NCBI RefSeq assembly: GCF_041521385.1
Contig: NZ_CP168006.1
Location: 1,374,769-1,438,768, forward strand
Reading direction: 5' to 3'
Length of the DNA stretch: 64,000 bases
Source of the DNA: Alcaligenes faecalis
GTDB lineage: Bacteria; Pseudomonadota; Gammaproteobacteria; Burkholderiales; Burkholderiaceae_B
The translations under genes and the position numbers were made by a program. The notes beneath the pieces are model-generated. The model worked only from the letters and a program-made list of their open reading frames with translations. It was not told the DNA's origin and did no database searches. This document shows positions 53,689 through 63,218 of this stretch, piece after piece (positions within the stretch are counted from its first letter, which is position 1; the number at the start of each line of letters is the position of its first letter).

Positions 53689-55554
53689 TTAGCGAGGTAT
53701 TACGGCTTGCTCCAAACGCCGCTCCAAAGGAATAGGTTCCTCCAAACAATAAGCGGCAAACAAACTGGCTGCCAGCAGGCTCCAGCTCAAACCACGTGAG
53801 CCGTAAGCCGCAGCCATGAACAAACCGGGCAGGCCCGGCACAAAACCCATCACGGGCAAATGATCACTTACAGCACAGCGCCAACCGGCCCAACCGTGTT
53901 CGGGTGTTGCCACCGCCACAGCGGGATGGGCCAGCATGGCAGAAACTTTTTCTATATTTTGCTGATGGCCCTGGCGGCTGACCTGGGCAGATTCACCAAA
54001 ACGTTCGTAGGTGCTACCAATGACTTGCCCCTGCGGGCCTACAGGCAGGATATAGCCCTTACCACTTAAAGTCACTTCACCACGCGTCAAAGCCTGTTCG
54101 GCAGACAAGTACGTCACCTGCCCGGCCAGACGCTGCATGGCCGCCAACCGTGGGAGGGGATGCTGGGCCAAGAACTCGTCGGGCAGCAGGCTCAGGCTTT
54201 GAGCTGCCGCGGCGATCACCACTCGATTGCTGCTTTCCAGGCGCTCTCCCCGCTGATTGCAAACATCCCACACGCCCGGCTCCTGACCGGCCTTCAAGGA
54301 CACGTGCTCAGGCAGACATTCAATCAAAGGGTGATCCAGCAGACAGGCAACCAATGCGCCCGGATCCACCACCATGCCTTGCGGAAAATACAGCCCCCCA
54401 CCTTGCAGCGGCACCCCAGCCAGAGCCGAGCCCTGTTCGCGATCCAGCCATTGCACCCAATCCTGGTCCAAAGCCAACTGCTGCAGCGCCTGCTGAATAT
54501 CGGCATCACTATTGCCCGCCTGACCAAACACCAGCGTCCCGACCCGACGCGGGCGAGCCGCTTCCGGCAAACCCTTCCAGCCCTGCCAGGCATGCAGCAC
54601 CGCATTGCGGCTCAAGCGGGCCAAGGGGGCATCATCCAGAGCGAACACCGGAGAGATGGCGGCCAAACGGTGACCTTGATGCGTGGCATCCAGGCCCTGG
54701 CTCAAGGCCGGGTCACAAACCAGCACAGGCACGCCTTTACGGGCCAACCCCCAGGCACAGGCCGCCCCCGCCAGACCAGCACCCATCACCACTACCCGCC
54801 CTTGCTGCGGCGGCAAGTTACCGCGTCGTCCCAGATGGGGACGCAAACGGGCGCGAATAGTACACCACTTGCCCCCGGCACCGGGGACTTTTTCCACTTC
54901 AAACCCTACCGAGGCCAGATCACGTCGCACCTGCCCGGCACAGCACCAAGAGGCTGCCGTCGCCCCCGGCGCAGCCAGACGCACCAGTTGCCCCAGAACC
55001 GAACGCGACCACATGGAGGGGTTGCCACGGGGTGCAAAGCCATCCAGGTAAAACGCGTCGGCATGACATTGCAACTCACGCATCATGGTTTCAGCCTGCC
55101 CAAAGGCCAGGGTCAAGGTGACTCGCCCCTTGTCCAGCTCCAATCTGTGTATGCCCGGCACCAGCCTGGGCCAGGTAGCCAGCAGCTCCTGGGCTTGGGG
55201 CTGCAACTCCTCGGGCAATCGGGCGTACAAAGTCGCCAAATCTGCTTGACAGAAAGGATGAGCTTCTACCGAGACAAAATGCAGTCTCTGACTGCGTTCC
55301 GTATCCTGCCGCCAGGCCTGCCAGGTCGCCAGAAAGCTGGCCCCCAGTCCAAAGCCGGTTTCGCAAATTGTGAATTGAGATCGTCCCCGCCAACGCTCGG
55401 GCAAGCCATTGCCTTGCAAAAACACCCGGCGAGCCTGCCCTAAAGGGCCATCTGCCGGGTGATAGCTATCCTGATACAGCGCGCTGACAGGCACGCCGTG
55501 CTCATTGAACTCCAAAATGGCCGGAACCAGAGGCCCAAAGGCAGAGGCAGCCAT
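53689..55554 (-). CDS. mnmC: Bifunctional tRNA mnm5s2U biosynthesis protein MnmC (MnmD-MnmC)
   Basis: A 621-residue two-domain enzyme finishing wobble uridine modification of tRNAs such as tRNA-Lys. The N-terminal methyltransferase domain (about 1-240) has CETGFGLGASFLATWQAW and DAFYLDGFAPRGNPSMWS. The C-terminal FAD oxidoreductase domain (about 255-621) starts VVVMGAGLAGAACAWGLA and ends with AYGSRGLSWSLLAASL. The ATG at 55554 is preceded by AGGA; a slightly longer upstream TTG frame is less likely. It lies near tRNA-Lys(TTT), one of its substrates, probably by chance. Confidence 0.92.
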   Translation of the reverse strand: MAASAFGPLVPAILEFNEHGVPVSALYQDSYHPADGPLGQARRVFLQGNGLPERWRGRSQFTICETGFGLGASFLATWQAWRQDTERSQRLHFVSVEAHPFCQADLATLYARLPEELQPQAQELLATWPRLVPGIHRLELDKGRVTLTLAFGQAETMMRELQCHADAFYLDGFAPRGNPSMWSRSVLGQLVRLAAPGATAASWCCAGQVRRDLASVGFEVEKVPGAGGKWCTIRARLRPHLGRRGNLPPQQGRVVVMGAGLAGAACAWGLARKGVPVLVCDPALSQGLDATHQGHRLAAISPVFALDDAPLARLSRNAVLHAWQGWKGLPEAARPRRVGTLVFGQAGNSDADIQQALQQLALDQDWVQWLDREQGSALAGVPLQGGGLYFPQGMVVDPGALVACLLDHPLIECLPEHVSLKAGQEPGVWDVCNQRGERLESSNRVVIAAAAQSLSLLPDEFLAQHPLPRLAAMQRLAGQVTYLSAEQALTRGEVTLSGKGYILPVGPQGQVIGSTYERFGESAQVSRQGHQQNIEKVSAMLAHPAVAVATPEHGWAGWRCAVSDHLPVMGFVPGLPGLFMAAAYGSRGLSWSLLAASLFAAYCLEEPIPLERRLEQAVIPR

Positions 55555-55685
55555 TAATTTTCCTGCCCATAACAATACTCACACACGCTCCAACCCCTTA
55601 AACTGGCCTTAATCAAACTGACACCAACAAACACGTACAATCAAAAGTCTTTCTTTCAGACTTTTCTTTTTAAAACCGGATTGCC

Positions 55686-56549
55686 ATGCCATTGTCACGT
55701 TTACCGCTCAGCGCCTGCCTGGACGCTGCTGTTACCGCAGCCCATGCCGCCGCCGCTATTTTACAAGCCTATGCGTCGGACCGTAGCTCTCTGGTGATCA
55801 GCAACAAAATGCACAACGATCTGGTGTCACAAGCCGATCACGAGGCTGAACAGGCCTGCATCAGCGTATTGATGGAACGCACTCCCGACATTGATATCGT
55901 GGCCGAAGAAAGCGGCGGTGTGAACACAGGCCGCCCCACCTGGTATATCGACCCGCTCGATGGCACCACCAACTTCCTGCATGGCATCCCTCACTATGCC
56001 GTCTCCGTCGCCCTGATTGCGCCTGCCGGCACCCAAATGGACAACGGCGTTCTGGCTCAGGACACCCCAGTCATTGCCGTAGTCTACGACCCCAACCGCG
56101 AGGAGCTGTTTACGGCCATGTACGGTGTGGGAGCCTGGCTAAACGGCAACCGTATTCAGACATCTTCATCGAAGAAGCTGGCGGACTCGGTATTGGCCAC
56201 AGGCTTTCCCTTCCGCGACTTCTCTTTTTCCGACCAATACATGCCCGGCTTGAACGCCGCCATTACCGGCAGCCGTGGCGTGCGCCGTATGGGTGCCGCC
56301 GCACTGGATCTGGCCTGGGTGGCGTGCGGTCGTTACGACGGCTACTGGGAGATGGGCCTGGCCCCTTGGGACGTTGCCGCTGGCACCTTGCTGGTGCGTG
56401 AAGCCAAGGGCGTGTGTCAGGATCTGTATCAAGAAGAGCCTTGGCCCGTCAGCGGCCATGTCTACGCGGGCAATGCCCACATTGCCGATGAACTACTGGG
56501 CATGGTGCGCCCATCACTGACGCAGCGCCCAACCAAACCCAAGCCTTAA
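55686..56549 (+). CDS. suhB: Inositol-1-monophosphatase family protein SuhB
   Basis: A 287-residue magnesium-dependent phosphatase. Metal-site motifs EESGG, IDPLDGTTNFLHGIPHYAVSVAL (spread over about residues 75-105) and WDVAAGTLLVREA are intact. In bacteria SuhB also joins the rRNA antitermination complex. The last residues are rich in lysine and proline. Divergent from mnmC and followed by a terminator. Confidence 0.92.
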   Translation: MPLSRLPLSACLDAAVTAAHAAAAILQAYASDRSSLVISNKMHNDLVSQADHEAEQACISVLMERTPDIDIVAEESGGVNTGRPTWYIDPLDGTTNFLHGIPHYAVSVALIAPAGTQMDNGVLAQDTPVIAVVYDPNREELFTAMYGVGAWLNGNRIQTSSSKKLADSVLATGFPFRDFSFSDQYMPGLNAAITGSRGVRRMGAAALDLAWVACGRYDGYWEMGLAPWDVAAGTLLVREAKGVCQDLYQEEPWPVSGHVYAGNAHIADELLGMVRPSLTQRPTKPKP

Positions 56550-56607
56550 CGCCGTATCCGGGGCCAGTTGCCAAACTTCCTGCTCCGATCTTCATCGCCC
56601 AATAAAG

Positions 56608-56639
56608 AAGCGAGCCGTTTTAAATGGCTCGCTTTTTTT
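56608..56639. terminator. Rho-independent terminator after suhB
   Basis: Stem AAGCGAGCC / GGCTCGCTT with a nine-base loop and then TTTTTT on the plus strand, 59 bp after suhB. Confidence 0.9.
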
Positions 56640-56711
56640 ATGCGGGTTTTATTCAGGTCGGGTTGCTGGCCAGGTTTGGCGATGTGCTGAATAATCGCCC
56701 CTTCCGCCAAA

Positions 56712-58409
56712 TCAAGCCTGCGCGTCAGGCTTGGCCTCCTCGTCCCGCAGGACGCGGCGCAAGATCTTGCCCACATTGCTTTTGGGCAACTCGTCACGGA
56801 ACTCAATAATGCGGGGACGCTTGTACGCCGTCAGACGCTCTTTGCACCATTGCTTGATATCAGCCTCAGTCAAAGACGGATTACGCTTGACCACGAACAG
56901 CTTGATGCTTTCACCGCTGTGTTCGCTAGGCACGCCCACCGCCGCCACTTCCAGCACATCGGGGTGAGCCGCAACCACATCTTCAATTTCGTTCGGATAG
57001 ACGTTGAAACCCGACACCAGAATCATGTCTTTCTTGCGATCCACCAGACGAATCCGTCCCTGCTGATCCATGACACCAATATCGCCCGTCTTCAAGAAAC
57101 CATTAGGCGTAAAAACATTAGCCGTTTCCTCTGGCTGGTTCCAGTAGGCCGACATCACTTGAGGCCCTTTAACGGCCAATTCACCCTGCTCTCCCAGAGC
57201 CACTGGCTGACCCTGCTCATCGAGCAAGAGCACATCCGTAGACGGCAAAGGAAAACCAATCGTGCCGCTGTACTCGCGTGAGTCCGTCGCGTTCACCGCC
57301 ACCACCGGCGAGGTCTCCGACAGGCCATAGCCCTCAATCAAGGGGCTACCTGTCACGGCCAGCCAACGCTCGGCCACGGCTTTTTGCAAAGCCGCACCAC
57401 CAGCCAGACACAGCTTGAGCTGCGCAAACGGCAAGGTACGGAATTTTTCGTGATTCGCCAGCGCATTGAACAGGGTATTCACCGCGGGAACGACCTCAGG
57501 CGGATTGCGTTTCCAGGCCTTGTAAACCGAATTGAGATCGCGCGGATTCATCACCAGCACCATATGCATACCCGCATACATGGCAAACAGGCCGCAAACC
57601 GTCAGCGCGAAGATGTGATACAGGGGCAAAGCCACCATCATGGTGTAGGCAGGGCCTTTGAAATCACCCAAGGCAGGAAAACCCACGGCTTCCACTTGCA
57701 AAACGTTGGCCATCAGATTGCGCTGGCTCAGCATGGCGCCTTTAGGACGCCCCGTTGTACCACCGGTGTATTGCAGCAGCGCCAAATCATCCGGCTTGGC
57801 GGGCTGACGGTTCAGGCTTAGTTTGCTGCCCTGATCGAGCACTGCTTCCAGGCGCTGCGAACCGGGCAAAGAATATGACGGCACCATGCGTTTCAAATAA
57901 CGCACAGCAAAATTCACCACACTACCCTTAAGCCCCATCAAATCGCCCACCGTACTCAACACCACATGGGCAGGCCTCACATTGGCTGGCACTTGCTCCA
58001 GCACATGCGCAAAGTTTTCCAGAATCACAATAACCTGGGCCTGGCTATCGGCCAGTTGAAACTCCAGTTCACGTTCGGTGTATTGGGGATTGGTGTTCAC
58101 GCCCACCATGCCCGCTCGCATGGTGCCCAGCAGGCAAATCAGGAAAGGCAGTCCATTGGGCAACATCAGCATGACACGGCTGCCACGCTCCAGGCCCTGG
58201 GCTTGCAGCCAGGCCGCAAAAGCATCCGCGCTGCGATCCAGATGCGCATAGGAAATGTCGTGCCCCATAAAGGTCAGTGCAGTCCTGTCCTTATGCTTTT
58301 TCATGGCGGCATCCAGACAATCGATCAAGGTCTGCTCGGCACCTAGCTGAATGTCATGGGGTACGGAGGCCGGATAATGCTCGAGCCAAGGTTTGTGCTG
58401 AGTATCCAA
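56712..58409 (-). CDS. fadD: Long-chain fatty-acid-CoA ligase
   Basis: A 565-residue AMP-forming ligase activating fatty acids for beta-oxidation or lipid synthesis. The ATP motif is YTGGTTGRPKGAMLS (about residues 212-226), the fatty-acid signature GYGLSETSPVVAVN follows, and the C-terminal lysine motif is SNVGKILRRVLRDEE. Length matches FadD. The membrane-associated location is typical. Divergent from the M20 amidohydrolase gene with about 80 bp between. Confidence 0.93.
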   Translation of the reverse strand: MDTQHKPWLEHYPASVPHDIQLGAEQTLIDCLDAAMKKHKDRTALTFMGHDISYAHLDRSADAFAAWLQAQGLERGSRVMLMLPNGLPFLICLLGTMRAGMVGVNTNPQYTERELEFQLADSQAQVIVILENFAHVLEQVPANVRPAHVVLSTVGDLMGLKGSVVNFAVRYLKRMVPSYSLPGSQRLEAVLDQGSKLSLNRQPAKPDDLALLQYTGGTTGRPKGAMLSQRNLMANVLQVEAVGFPALGDFKGPAYTMMVALPLYHIFALTVCGLFAMYAGMHMVLVMNPRDLNSVYKAWKRNPPEVVPAVNTLFNALANHEKFRTLPFAQLKLCLAGGAALQKAVAERWLAVTGSPLIEGYGLSETSPVVAVNATDSREYSGTIGFPLPSTDVLLLDEQGQPVALGEQGELAVKGPQVMSAYWNQPEETANVFTPNGFLKTGDIGVMDQQGRIRLVDRKKDMILVSGFNVYPNEIEDVVAAHPDVLEVAAVGVPSEHSGESIKLFVVKRNPSLTEADIKQWCKERLTAYKRPRIIEFRDELPKSNVGKILRRVLRDEEAKPDAQA

Positions 58410-58489
58410 GGGCTTGTCACCTAATACGTGTTTATTTATGGTTAACTCTACTCTACTTTATTGTTCAAGCCCAAGGACAAGCCCGCATC

Positions 58490-59689
58490 ATGAAGCTGTT
58501 TGATCCCATTTCCGCCTGGTCCCATGAAATTGCGGCCATCCGGCGTGATCTCCATACCTACCCTGAACTGGCTTTCGAGGAAACCCGGACGGCCGATCAG
58601 GTCGCATCCTGGCTGGCGAAATGGGACATTCCGGTGCATCGCGGCCTGGGAGTCACCGGTGTCGTCGGCATCTTGAAGGGCACAGGCGGCGAGGGCCCAT
58701 CGGTAGGGCTGCGCGCCGATATGGACGCCCTGCCCATGCAGGAGCTGAACAACTTTGAACACAAAAGCCGCCACGATGGCAAGATGCACGCCTGTGGACA
58801 CGATGGACATACTGCCATGCTGCTGGGCGCAGCGCGCTACCTGTCCGCACACCGTGATTTTGCGGGCACCATCTATCTGATTTTCCAGCCTGCTGAAGAA
58901 GGCTTTGGCGGCGCACGCGAAATGATCAAGGACGGCTTGTTCACGCTGTTCCCCATGCAAGCTGTCTTTGGCCTGCATAACTGGCCCGGCATGCCTGCCG
59001 GCACCTTTGGGGTTTTGCCAGGCGGCATGATGGCCTCCAGCAATACCTTCGAGATTCGTATTGAAGGCAAAGGCGCCCATGGTGGCATGCCCCATCTGGG
59101 CGTGGATCCCATCATGGCGGCCGTGCAACTGGCGCAAAGCCTGCAAACCATTGTCAGCCGCAATGTGGACCCGCTTGAGCCTGTCGTGCTGAGCATTACC
59201 CAGATTCATGCAGGCTCGGCCGACAACGTCATCCCCAACGAAGCCGTCATGCGCGGCACGGTACGCACCTTTTCTACCGAAGCCCTGGACCTGGTCGAGA
59301 CCCGTATGCGCGAACTGTGCGAGCAAAGCTGTGCCGCGCAGGGCTGCAAGGCCGAGTTCGACTTTGACCGCCGCTACCCCCCTACCATCAACAATCCCGA
59401 ACAAGCGGCCTTTTGCGCGCAAGTCATCCGGGAGCTTGTCGGCGCCGACAAGCTACGTCAGGACATCCGCCCGTCCATGGGTGCCGAAGATTTCTCTTTC
59501 ATGCTGCAGGAAGTCCCTGGCTGCTATGTCTGGTTAGGCAATGGCGATGGCGACCATCGAAGCCTTGGCCACGGCATGGGGCCGTGCATGCTGCATAACG
59601 GCAGCTACGATTTCAACGACGCCCTGATCCCCATTGGTGCCAGCTACTGGGCCAAACTGGCTCTGGACTGGCTGGCACAACACCGTTGA
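58490..59689 (+). CDS. M20-family amidohydrolase (hippurate hydrolase-like)
   Basis: A 399-residue zinc aminoacylase. Metal-binding segments are MHACGHDGHTAMLLGAARYL (split across about residues 98-117), the catalytic PAEEGFGGAREMI and the later AEDFSFML. The dimerisation domain lies in the middle. Such enzymes hydrolyse N-acyl amino acids or hippurate; the substrate is not predictable. The ATG at 58490 is chosen because homology begins with FDPISAWSHEIAAIRRDLH; a much longer upstream frame overlaps fadD in antisense. Confidence 0.88.
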   Translation: MKLFDPISAWSHEIAAIRRDLHTYPELAFEETRTADQVASWLAKWDIPVHRGLGVTGVVGILKGTGGEGPSVGLRADMDALPMQELNNFEHKSRHDGKMHACGHDGHTAMLLGAARYLSAHRDFAGTIYLIFQPAEEGFGGAREMIKDGLFTLFPMQAVFGLHNWPGMPAGTFGVLPGGMMASSNTFEIRIEGKGAHGGMPHLGVDPIMAAVQLAQSLQTIVSRNVDPLEPVVLSITQIHAGSADNVIPNEAVMRGTVRTFSTEALDLVETRMRELCEQSCAAQGCKAEFDFDRRYPPTINNPEQAAFCAQVIRELVGADKLRQDIRPSMGAEDFSFMLQEVPGCYVWLGNGDGDHRSLGHGMGPCMLHNGSYDFNDALIPIGASYWAKLALDWLAQHR

Positions 59690-59817
59690 TGCTTTAACAA
59701 ATGTTTCATAGCGGGCTTAAAGCTTGCCGTTACAATGGCAAGTTCTATGGTTGACGGCGTGCGCCCCCCTGCGCAACGGGCATCGGTCCCCCCTTTTTCT
59801 CCTATACGGGAATACTT

Positions 59818-60219
59818 GTGACTACTTCAAGCAACATTTCTTCGCTCCCGGACGGAGCCCCCACCTTGCGCGTCATGCCTATGCCCACCGACGCCAATAT
59901 TCACGGCGATGTATTTGGTGGTTGGATTATGTCCCAGGTGGACATTGCCGGAGCCATTCCTGCAACACGACGGGCCCAAGGCCGGGTTGCCACGATTTCC
60001 GTGAATGCCTTCACCTTCAAACAGCCCGTGTTTGTGGGTGACTTGCTCAGTTTCTACACAGAAATCATCAAAACGGGCCGCACCTCCATTACGGTGTCAG
60101 TGGAAGTGTATGCAGAACGCAAACGCCTGCAACTGGAAACGGTCAAGGTAACGGAAGCCACGCTGACATACGTGGCCACCGATGACGAGCGCCGCAGCCG
60201 CCCGCTGCCCCCTCTCTAA
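59818..60219 (+). CDS. yciA: Acyl-CoA thioesterase (YciA-like hot-dog fold)
   Basis: A 133-residue hot-dog thioesterase with RVMPMPTDANIHGDVFGGW, the catalytic-loop motif of the YciA group, and VGDLLSFYTEIIKTGRTS. It cleaves acyl-CoA to free acid and CoA, opposite to FadD nearby. GTG start without an obvious strong ribosome-binding site. It ends 21 bp before mgtE. Confidence 0.9.
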   Translation: MTTSSNISSLPDGAPTLRVMPMPTDANIHGDVFGGWIMSQVDIAGAIPATRRAQGRVATISVNAFTFKQPVFVGDLLSFYTEIIKTGRTSITVSVEVYAERKRLQLETVKVTEATLTYVATDDERRSRPLPPL

Positions 60220-60240
60220 GCATTTGTGACAGGCAGGCCT

Positions 60241-61722
60241 ATGCAGGAAAATCTGGTACACCCTACTTCGCCCAGTGACACACCCAAGCCACGCCGCCTG
60301 GAGCCCGAGGACGCGCAGCAGGCACTTTACCGCCTGAAAAACATCCTCAAACGCCAAGAGGTGGTCGAGTCACTGGCTCAGCGCCAGTTCGAGGACGACG
60401 ACCGCTCCAACCTGCTTGAAGGTCTGATCCATCGCCAGCATGAAAGCGAGATCAAGGCTATCCTGAATGACCTGCATCCGGCCGACATTGCTTTCATTCT
60501 GGAATCCTTGCCCGAGCTGGAACGCCAGGCCATTTGGCAACTGGTCGATGCCGAGCACGATGCTGACGTGCTGCTGGAAGTGGCGGACTGGGCACGTGAA
60601 TCGCTGATTCGTTCCATGGACGCGGCAGACCTGATTGCCGCCGCCGGCAATATGGATGCCGACGAGATTGCCGATCTGGTGCCCGACCTGCCCCCCGATG
60701 TGGTGGCCGCCGTGCAGCGCGGCTTGACTGACGAGGAGCGTGCGCAACTGATTGAAGCCATGGGCTACCCCGAAGATACGGTGGGCGCCATCATGGACTT
60801 TGACATGGTGCGTGTGCGCGAGGACGTGACCCTGGAAGTGGTCTTGCGTTACCTGCGTCGCTTGCAGGAACTACCGGACCACACTGATCAGATCTTCGTG
60901 GTAGACCGTGCCGACAAGCTGCAAGGCACGCTGTCCCTGACACGCATGCTGGTCAGCGAACCCGAAACTCTGGTGTCCTCGGTCATGTCCACCGACTATC
61001 TGACTCTGAATCCGCTGGACTCAGACTCCGATGCGGCTGGGGCATTTGAACGGTATGACTTGGTGTCCGCCCCTGTGGTGGACGATATTGGCCGCCTGAT
61101 TGGCCGAGTCACCATTGACGAAGTGGTGGACGTGCTGCAAGAGGACTCGGAGGAACAAGCCCTGTCTCGTGCCGGTCTGCAAGAGGATGACATTTTCGCT
61201 CCCATCCGTACGGCTATCCGCAACCGGGCCCCCTGGCTGCTGATCAACCTCTGTACAGCGGCCACGGCCTCTTTCATTGCCTCGCGCTTTGAGGACACCG
61301 TCAGCCATATTGTGATCCTGGCGTTTCTGATGTCGATTGTGGCCGGTATTGGCGGCAACTCCGGCAACCAGACCATGACCATGATTATTCGTGCCATTGC
61401 CACTGGCCGTGTCACCGGCTCCAACGTCATCCCACTGATCAAGCGTGAACTGCTGGTGACCTTTCTGGTCGGAGTCTGTGGCAGTGCAGTAACCGCTTTC
61501 TTTGCCTGGTTTATCTCTGACTCCGTTGCCATTGCCGCGGTGATGATGGCTGCCATGATCGGCAATATGCTCATTGGCGCGGCGCTGGGTGTGATGATCC
61601 CGATTCTGCGTGATCGTTTTGGTAATGACCCCGCTGTAGGCTCCTCGGTACTGCTGACTTTTGCGACGGACTCGCTGGGTTTCCTGCTATTCCTGGGACT
61701 GGCGACGGTGTTCTTGCTGTAA
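60241..61722 (+). CDS. mgtE: Magnesium transporter MgtE
   Basis: A 493-residue magnesium channel. The N-terminal superhelical domain (about 35-165, with LHPADIAFILESLPELERQAIWQLV visible in parts), two CBS domains (about 170-295, EDDIFAP just after) and a C-terminal pore with five helices (from about 315, GIGGNSGNQTMTMIIRAIATG) are in order. The cytosolic part senses Mg2+ and closes the pore. The ATG at 60241 is preferred to a GTG 15 bases upstream because of the AGGCAGG just before it. Ends in a strong terminator. Confidence 0.93.
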   Translation: MQENLVHPTSPSDTPKPRRLEPEDAQQALYRLKNILKRQEVVESLAQRQFEDDDRSNLLEGLIHRQHESEIKAILNDLHPADIAFILESLPELERQAIWQLVDAEHDADVLLEVADWARESLIRSMDAADLIAAAGNMDADEIADLVPDLPPDVVAAVQRGLTDEERAQLIEAMGYPEDTVGAIMDFDMVRVREDVTLEVVLRYLRRLQELPDHTDQIFVVDRADKLQGTLSLTRMLVSEPETLVSSVMSTDYLTLNPLDSDSDAAGAFERYDLVSAPVVDDIGRLIGRVTIDEVVDVLQEDSEEQALSRAGLQEDDIFAPIRTAIRNRAPWLLINLCTAATASFIASRFEDTVSHIVILAFLMSIVAGIGGNSGNQTMTMIIRAIATGRVTGSNVIPLIKRELLVTFLVGVCGSAVTAFFAWFISDSVAIAAVMMAAMIGNMLIGAALGVMIPILRDRFGNDPAVGSSVLLTFATDSLGFLLFLGLATVFLL

Positions 61723-61741
61723 ACCGCCAGCAGTCATGATT

Positions 61742-61768
61742 AAAAAACCGGCTCCTGGCCGGTTTTTT
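61742..61768. terminator. Rho-independent terminator after mgtE
   Basis: Perfect stem AAAAAACCGGC / GCCGGTTTTTT with a five-base loop, 20 bp after mgtE, active in principle on both strands. Confidence 0.93.
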
Positions 61769-61795
61769 AATCTGCCTCAAAGGGCTTCGTTCACG

Positions 61796-61811
61796 TCTTT
61801 TAATCTTTTAA
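61796..61811. repeat. Octanucleotide duplicate (TCTTTTAA x2)
   Basis: Two exact adjacent copies of TCTTTTAA. By itself it could be chance, but it stands just before two longer octamer arrays. Confidence 0.6.
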
Positions 61812-61832
61812 CACCAGGAAACTCGAAAATCC

Positions 61833-61856
61833 GAACGCCGGAACGCCGGAACGCCC
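61833..61856. repeat. Octanucleotide array (GAACGCCG x3)
   Basis: Three adjacent copies of GAACGCCG, the last with one base changed. Separated from the next array by 12 bp. Confidence 0.85.
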
Positions 61857-61868
61857 AAGTATCGCGGC

Positions 61869-61972
61869 GTTGGCTCGTTGGCTCGTTGGCTCGTTGGCTC
61901 GTTGGCTCGTTGGCTCGTTGGCTCGTTGGCTCGTTGGCTCGTTGGCTCGTTGGCTCGTTGGCTCGTTGGCTT
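61869..61972. repeat. Octanucleotide array (GTTGGCTC x13)
   Basis: Twelve exact copies of GTTGGCTC plus a thirteenth with one base changed. No spacers, so it is not CRISPR. Intergenic between the 3' ends of mgtE and the dehydrogenase-like gene. Complete homogeneity suggests recent slippage. Confidence 0.97.
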
Positions 61973-62110
61973 TCAGTATGTTTGCTTCATCTCATTAAAC
62001 ACAAGCTCTTTATCCTTCTCAGAGGAAAATCTTGATAGCCAATCCCACAAGTGGCTTCAAACTCAGACGCCAAGCACCTGACGCAAGCACCAAACTGACC
62101 TTCCAAACAA

Positions 62111-63004
62111 CTAAGAACGGGGGGACGACGATCGGGCCTCTTCCAAAAAGACCTCCAGACTCTCCTTGGTCCCCACAACCCGACTTCGTTGTAACGACTC
62201 AGTCTGTGCCGTATGCTCAAAGAAATCCAGCACGCCATTCGTCACTCTTGGCGCTATACCTGCCAGTTCCAGTTGACGACGTACTTGCAGAACCTCGTCA
62301 CGACGGCGCACACCATGCACCAAATGACTGCGCACGCAAGACTCCAGGAAGTCCTGCAAGCCCCGCTGATTTACATCCTCCAACACGTCATACAGCTCGC
62401 CCCGCAGCCCCATCTGCTCGGCCAGCATCAGAGTTTCGAGCCCTAACGCCTCCAATCCCTTGGTCATCAGACTGCGCAGCAGCTTCAAACGCATCGCATC
62501 TCCAGCCTGCTCCGATAAAACACGCACAGGAGCGCCCTGAGCCTGCCAGAACGCCGCAGCCTGGCCTGCCCCTTTCCCAGCAGCCAGTAAAGCCGTCTGA
62601 GCGCCTGTAGAGGGTACAGAACCCATAATTGCCAGGTCAGCCAGATCAAGTCCGTACTGCCGCGCCAACAGGTCCATGCTTTCCATCGCCTGAGGCTCGG
62701 CTGTACACAAATCCATGTACAGCGTCCCTGCTGACAAATGCGGCATAACGGCTTTACCCACCACATCCGCCTGTGTTCCCGTCACCGCCGACAACACCCC
62801 ATCCAGATCCTGCCAACACTCATCCGCCTGCAAGCACAGTTGCGCCCCCAATTGCTGTGCCAGCTCACTGGCTGCGGCACTTTCCCGGCGCACCAGGATA
62901 AACGGCACCTGCACACCCGCCGACCTCATGGCGGCACCATAAAAACGCGCGACTTCGCCCGCCCCGATCAGGGCAACTCGATGCAATAAGGGAGATGTGT
63001 TCAT
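62111..63004 (-). CDS. NAD(P)-binding 6-phosphogluconate dehydrogenase-like protein with DUF1932 domain
   Basis: A 297-residue protein. The N-terminal Rossmann fold (about 8-165) begins VALIGAGEVARFYGAAMRS, with a G-x-G-x-x-A/G nucleotide motif. The C-terminal helical domain (about 190-270) contains DAMRLKLLRSLMTKGLEALGLETLMLAEQMGL (in part), which is the DUF1932 signature found in beta-hydroxyacid dehydrogenase relatives. Such proteins often reduce or oxidise small hydroxy acids, but this one's substrate is unknown. The ATG at 63004 has no clear ribosome-binding site; a longer frame upstream crosses the secA terminator and is unlikely. Confidence 0.82.
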   Translation of the reverse strand: MNTSPLLHRVALIGAGEVARFYGAAMRSAGVQVPFILVRRESAAASELAQQLGAQLCLQADECWQDLDGVLSAVTGTQADVVGKAVMPHLSAGTLYMDLCTAEPQAMESMDLLARQYGLDLADLAIMGSVPSTGAQTALLAAGKGAGQAAAFWQAQGAPVRVLSEQAGDAMRLKLLRSLMTKGLEALGLETLMLAEQMGLRGELYDVLEDVNQRGLQDFLESCVRSHLVHGVRRRDEVLQVRRQLELAGIAPRVTNGVLDFFEHTAQTESLQRSRVVGTKESLEVFLEEARSSSPRS

Positions 63005-63145
63005 AGAGGAAATGCAGATAAGAAAACGATAAACAGCCGCCTGATCATAGCGCAGCGCCCTGTAGCTTACAGGGAAAAACCACCAGGAACTGTCCTGGCC
63101 CCTCAAGACGATCAAGCAGCTTTCAATGCAATTCGGACAAGCATG

Positions 63146-63178
63146 AAAAAACCCCATGAACCGGAGTCGCATGGGGCT
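63146..63178 (-). terminator. Rho-independent terminator after secA
   Basis: On the minus strand GCCCCATG ... CATGGGG (7-8 bp, 11-base loop) is followed by TTTTTTC, about 43 bp after the secA stop. Confidence 0.9.
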
Positions 63179-63218
63179 TGCTGCTAACAGCTTGCAGGCT
63201 GGACAACTTGAGTCAGAA

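Larger units (their letters stand above)
61769..62110. other. Octamer-rich intergenic region between convergent genes
   Basis: No gene. It contains three unrelated octanucleotide arrays (listed separately) and about 140 bp of unremarkable sequence up to the stop codon of the dehydrogenase-like gene. Open frames through the array are artefacts of its repetition. Confidence 0.7.

Noticed and set aside
54160..55443. 427-codon plus-strand frame
   Set aside because: Antisense to mnmC, which has intact methyltransferase and FAD domains.
61869..61972. Octamer array considered as CRISPR or as a coding repeat (LVGSLARW units)
   Set aside because: There are no spacers or long repeats for CRISPR, and the apparent peptide repeat arises only because three octamers make eight codons; no start signal or flanking protein domain exists.
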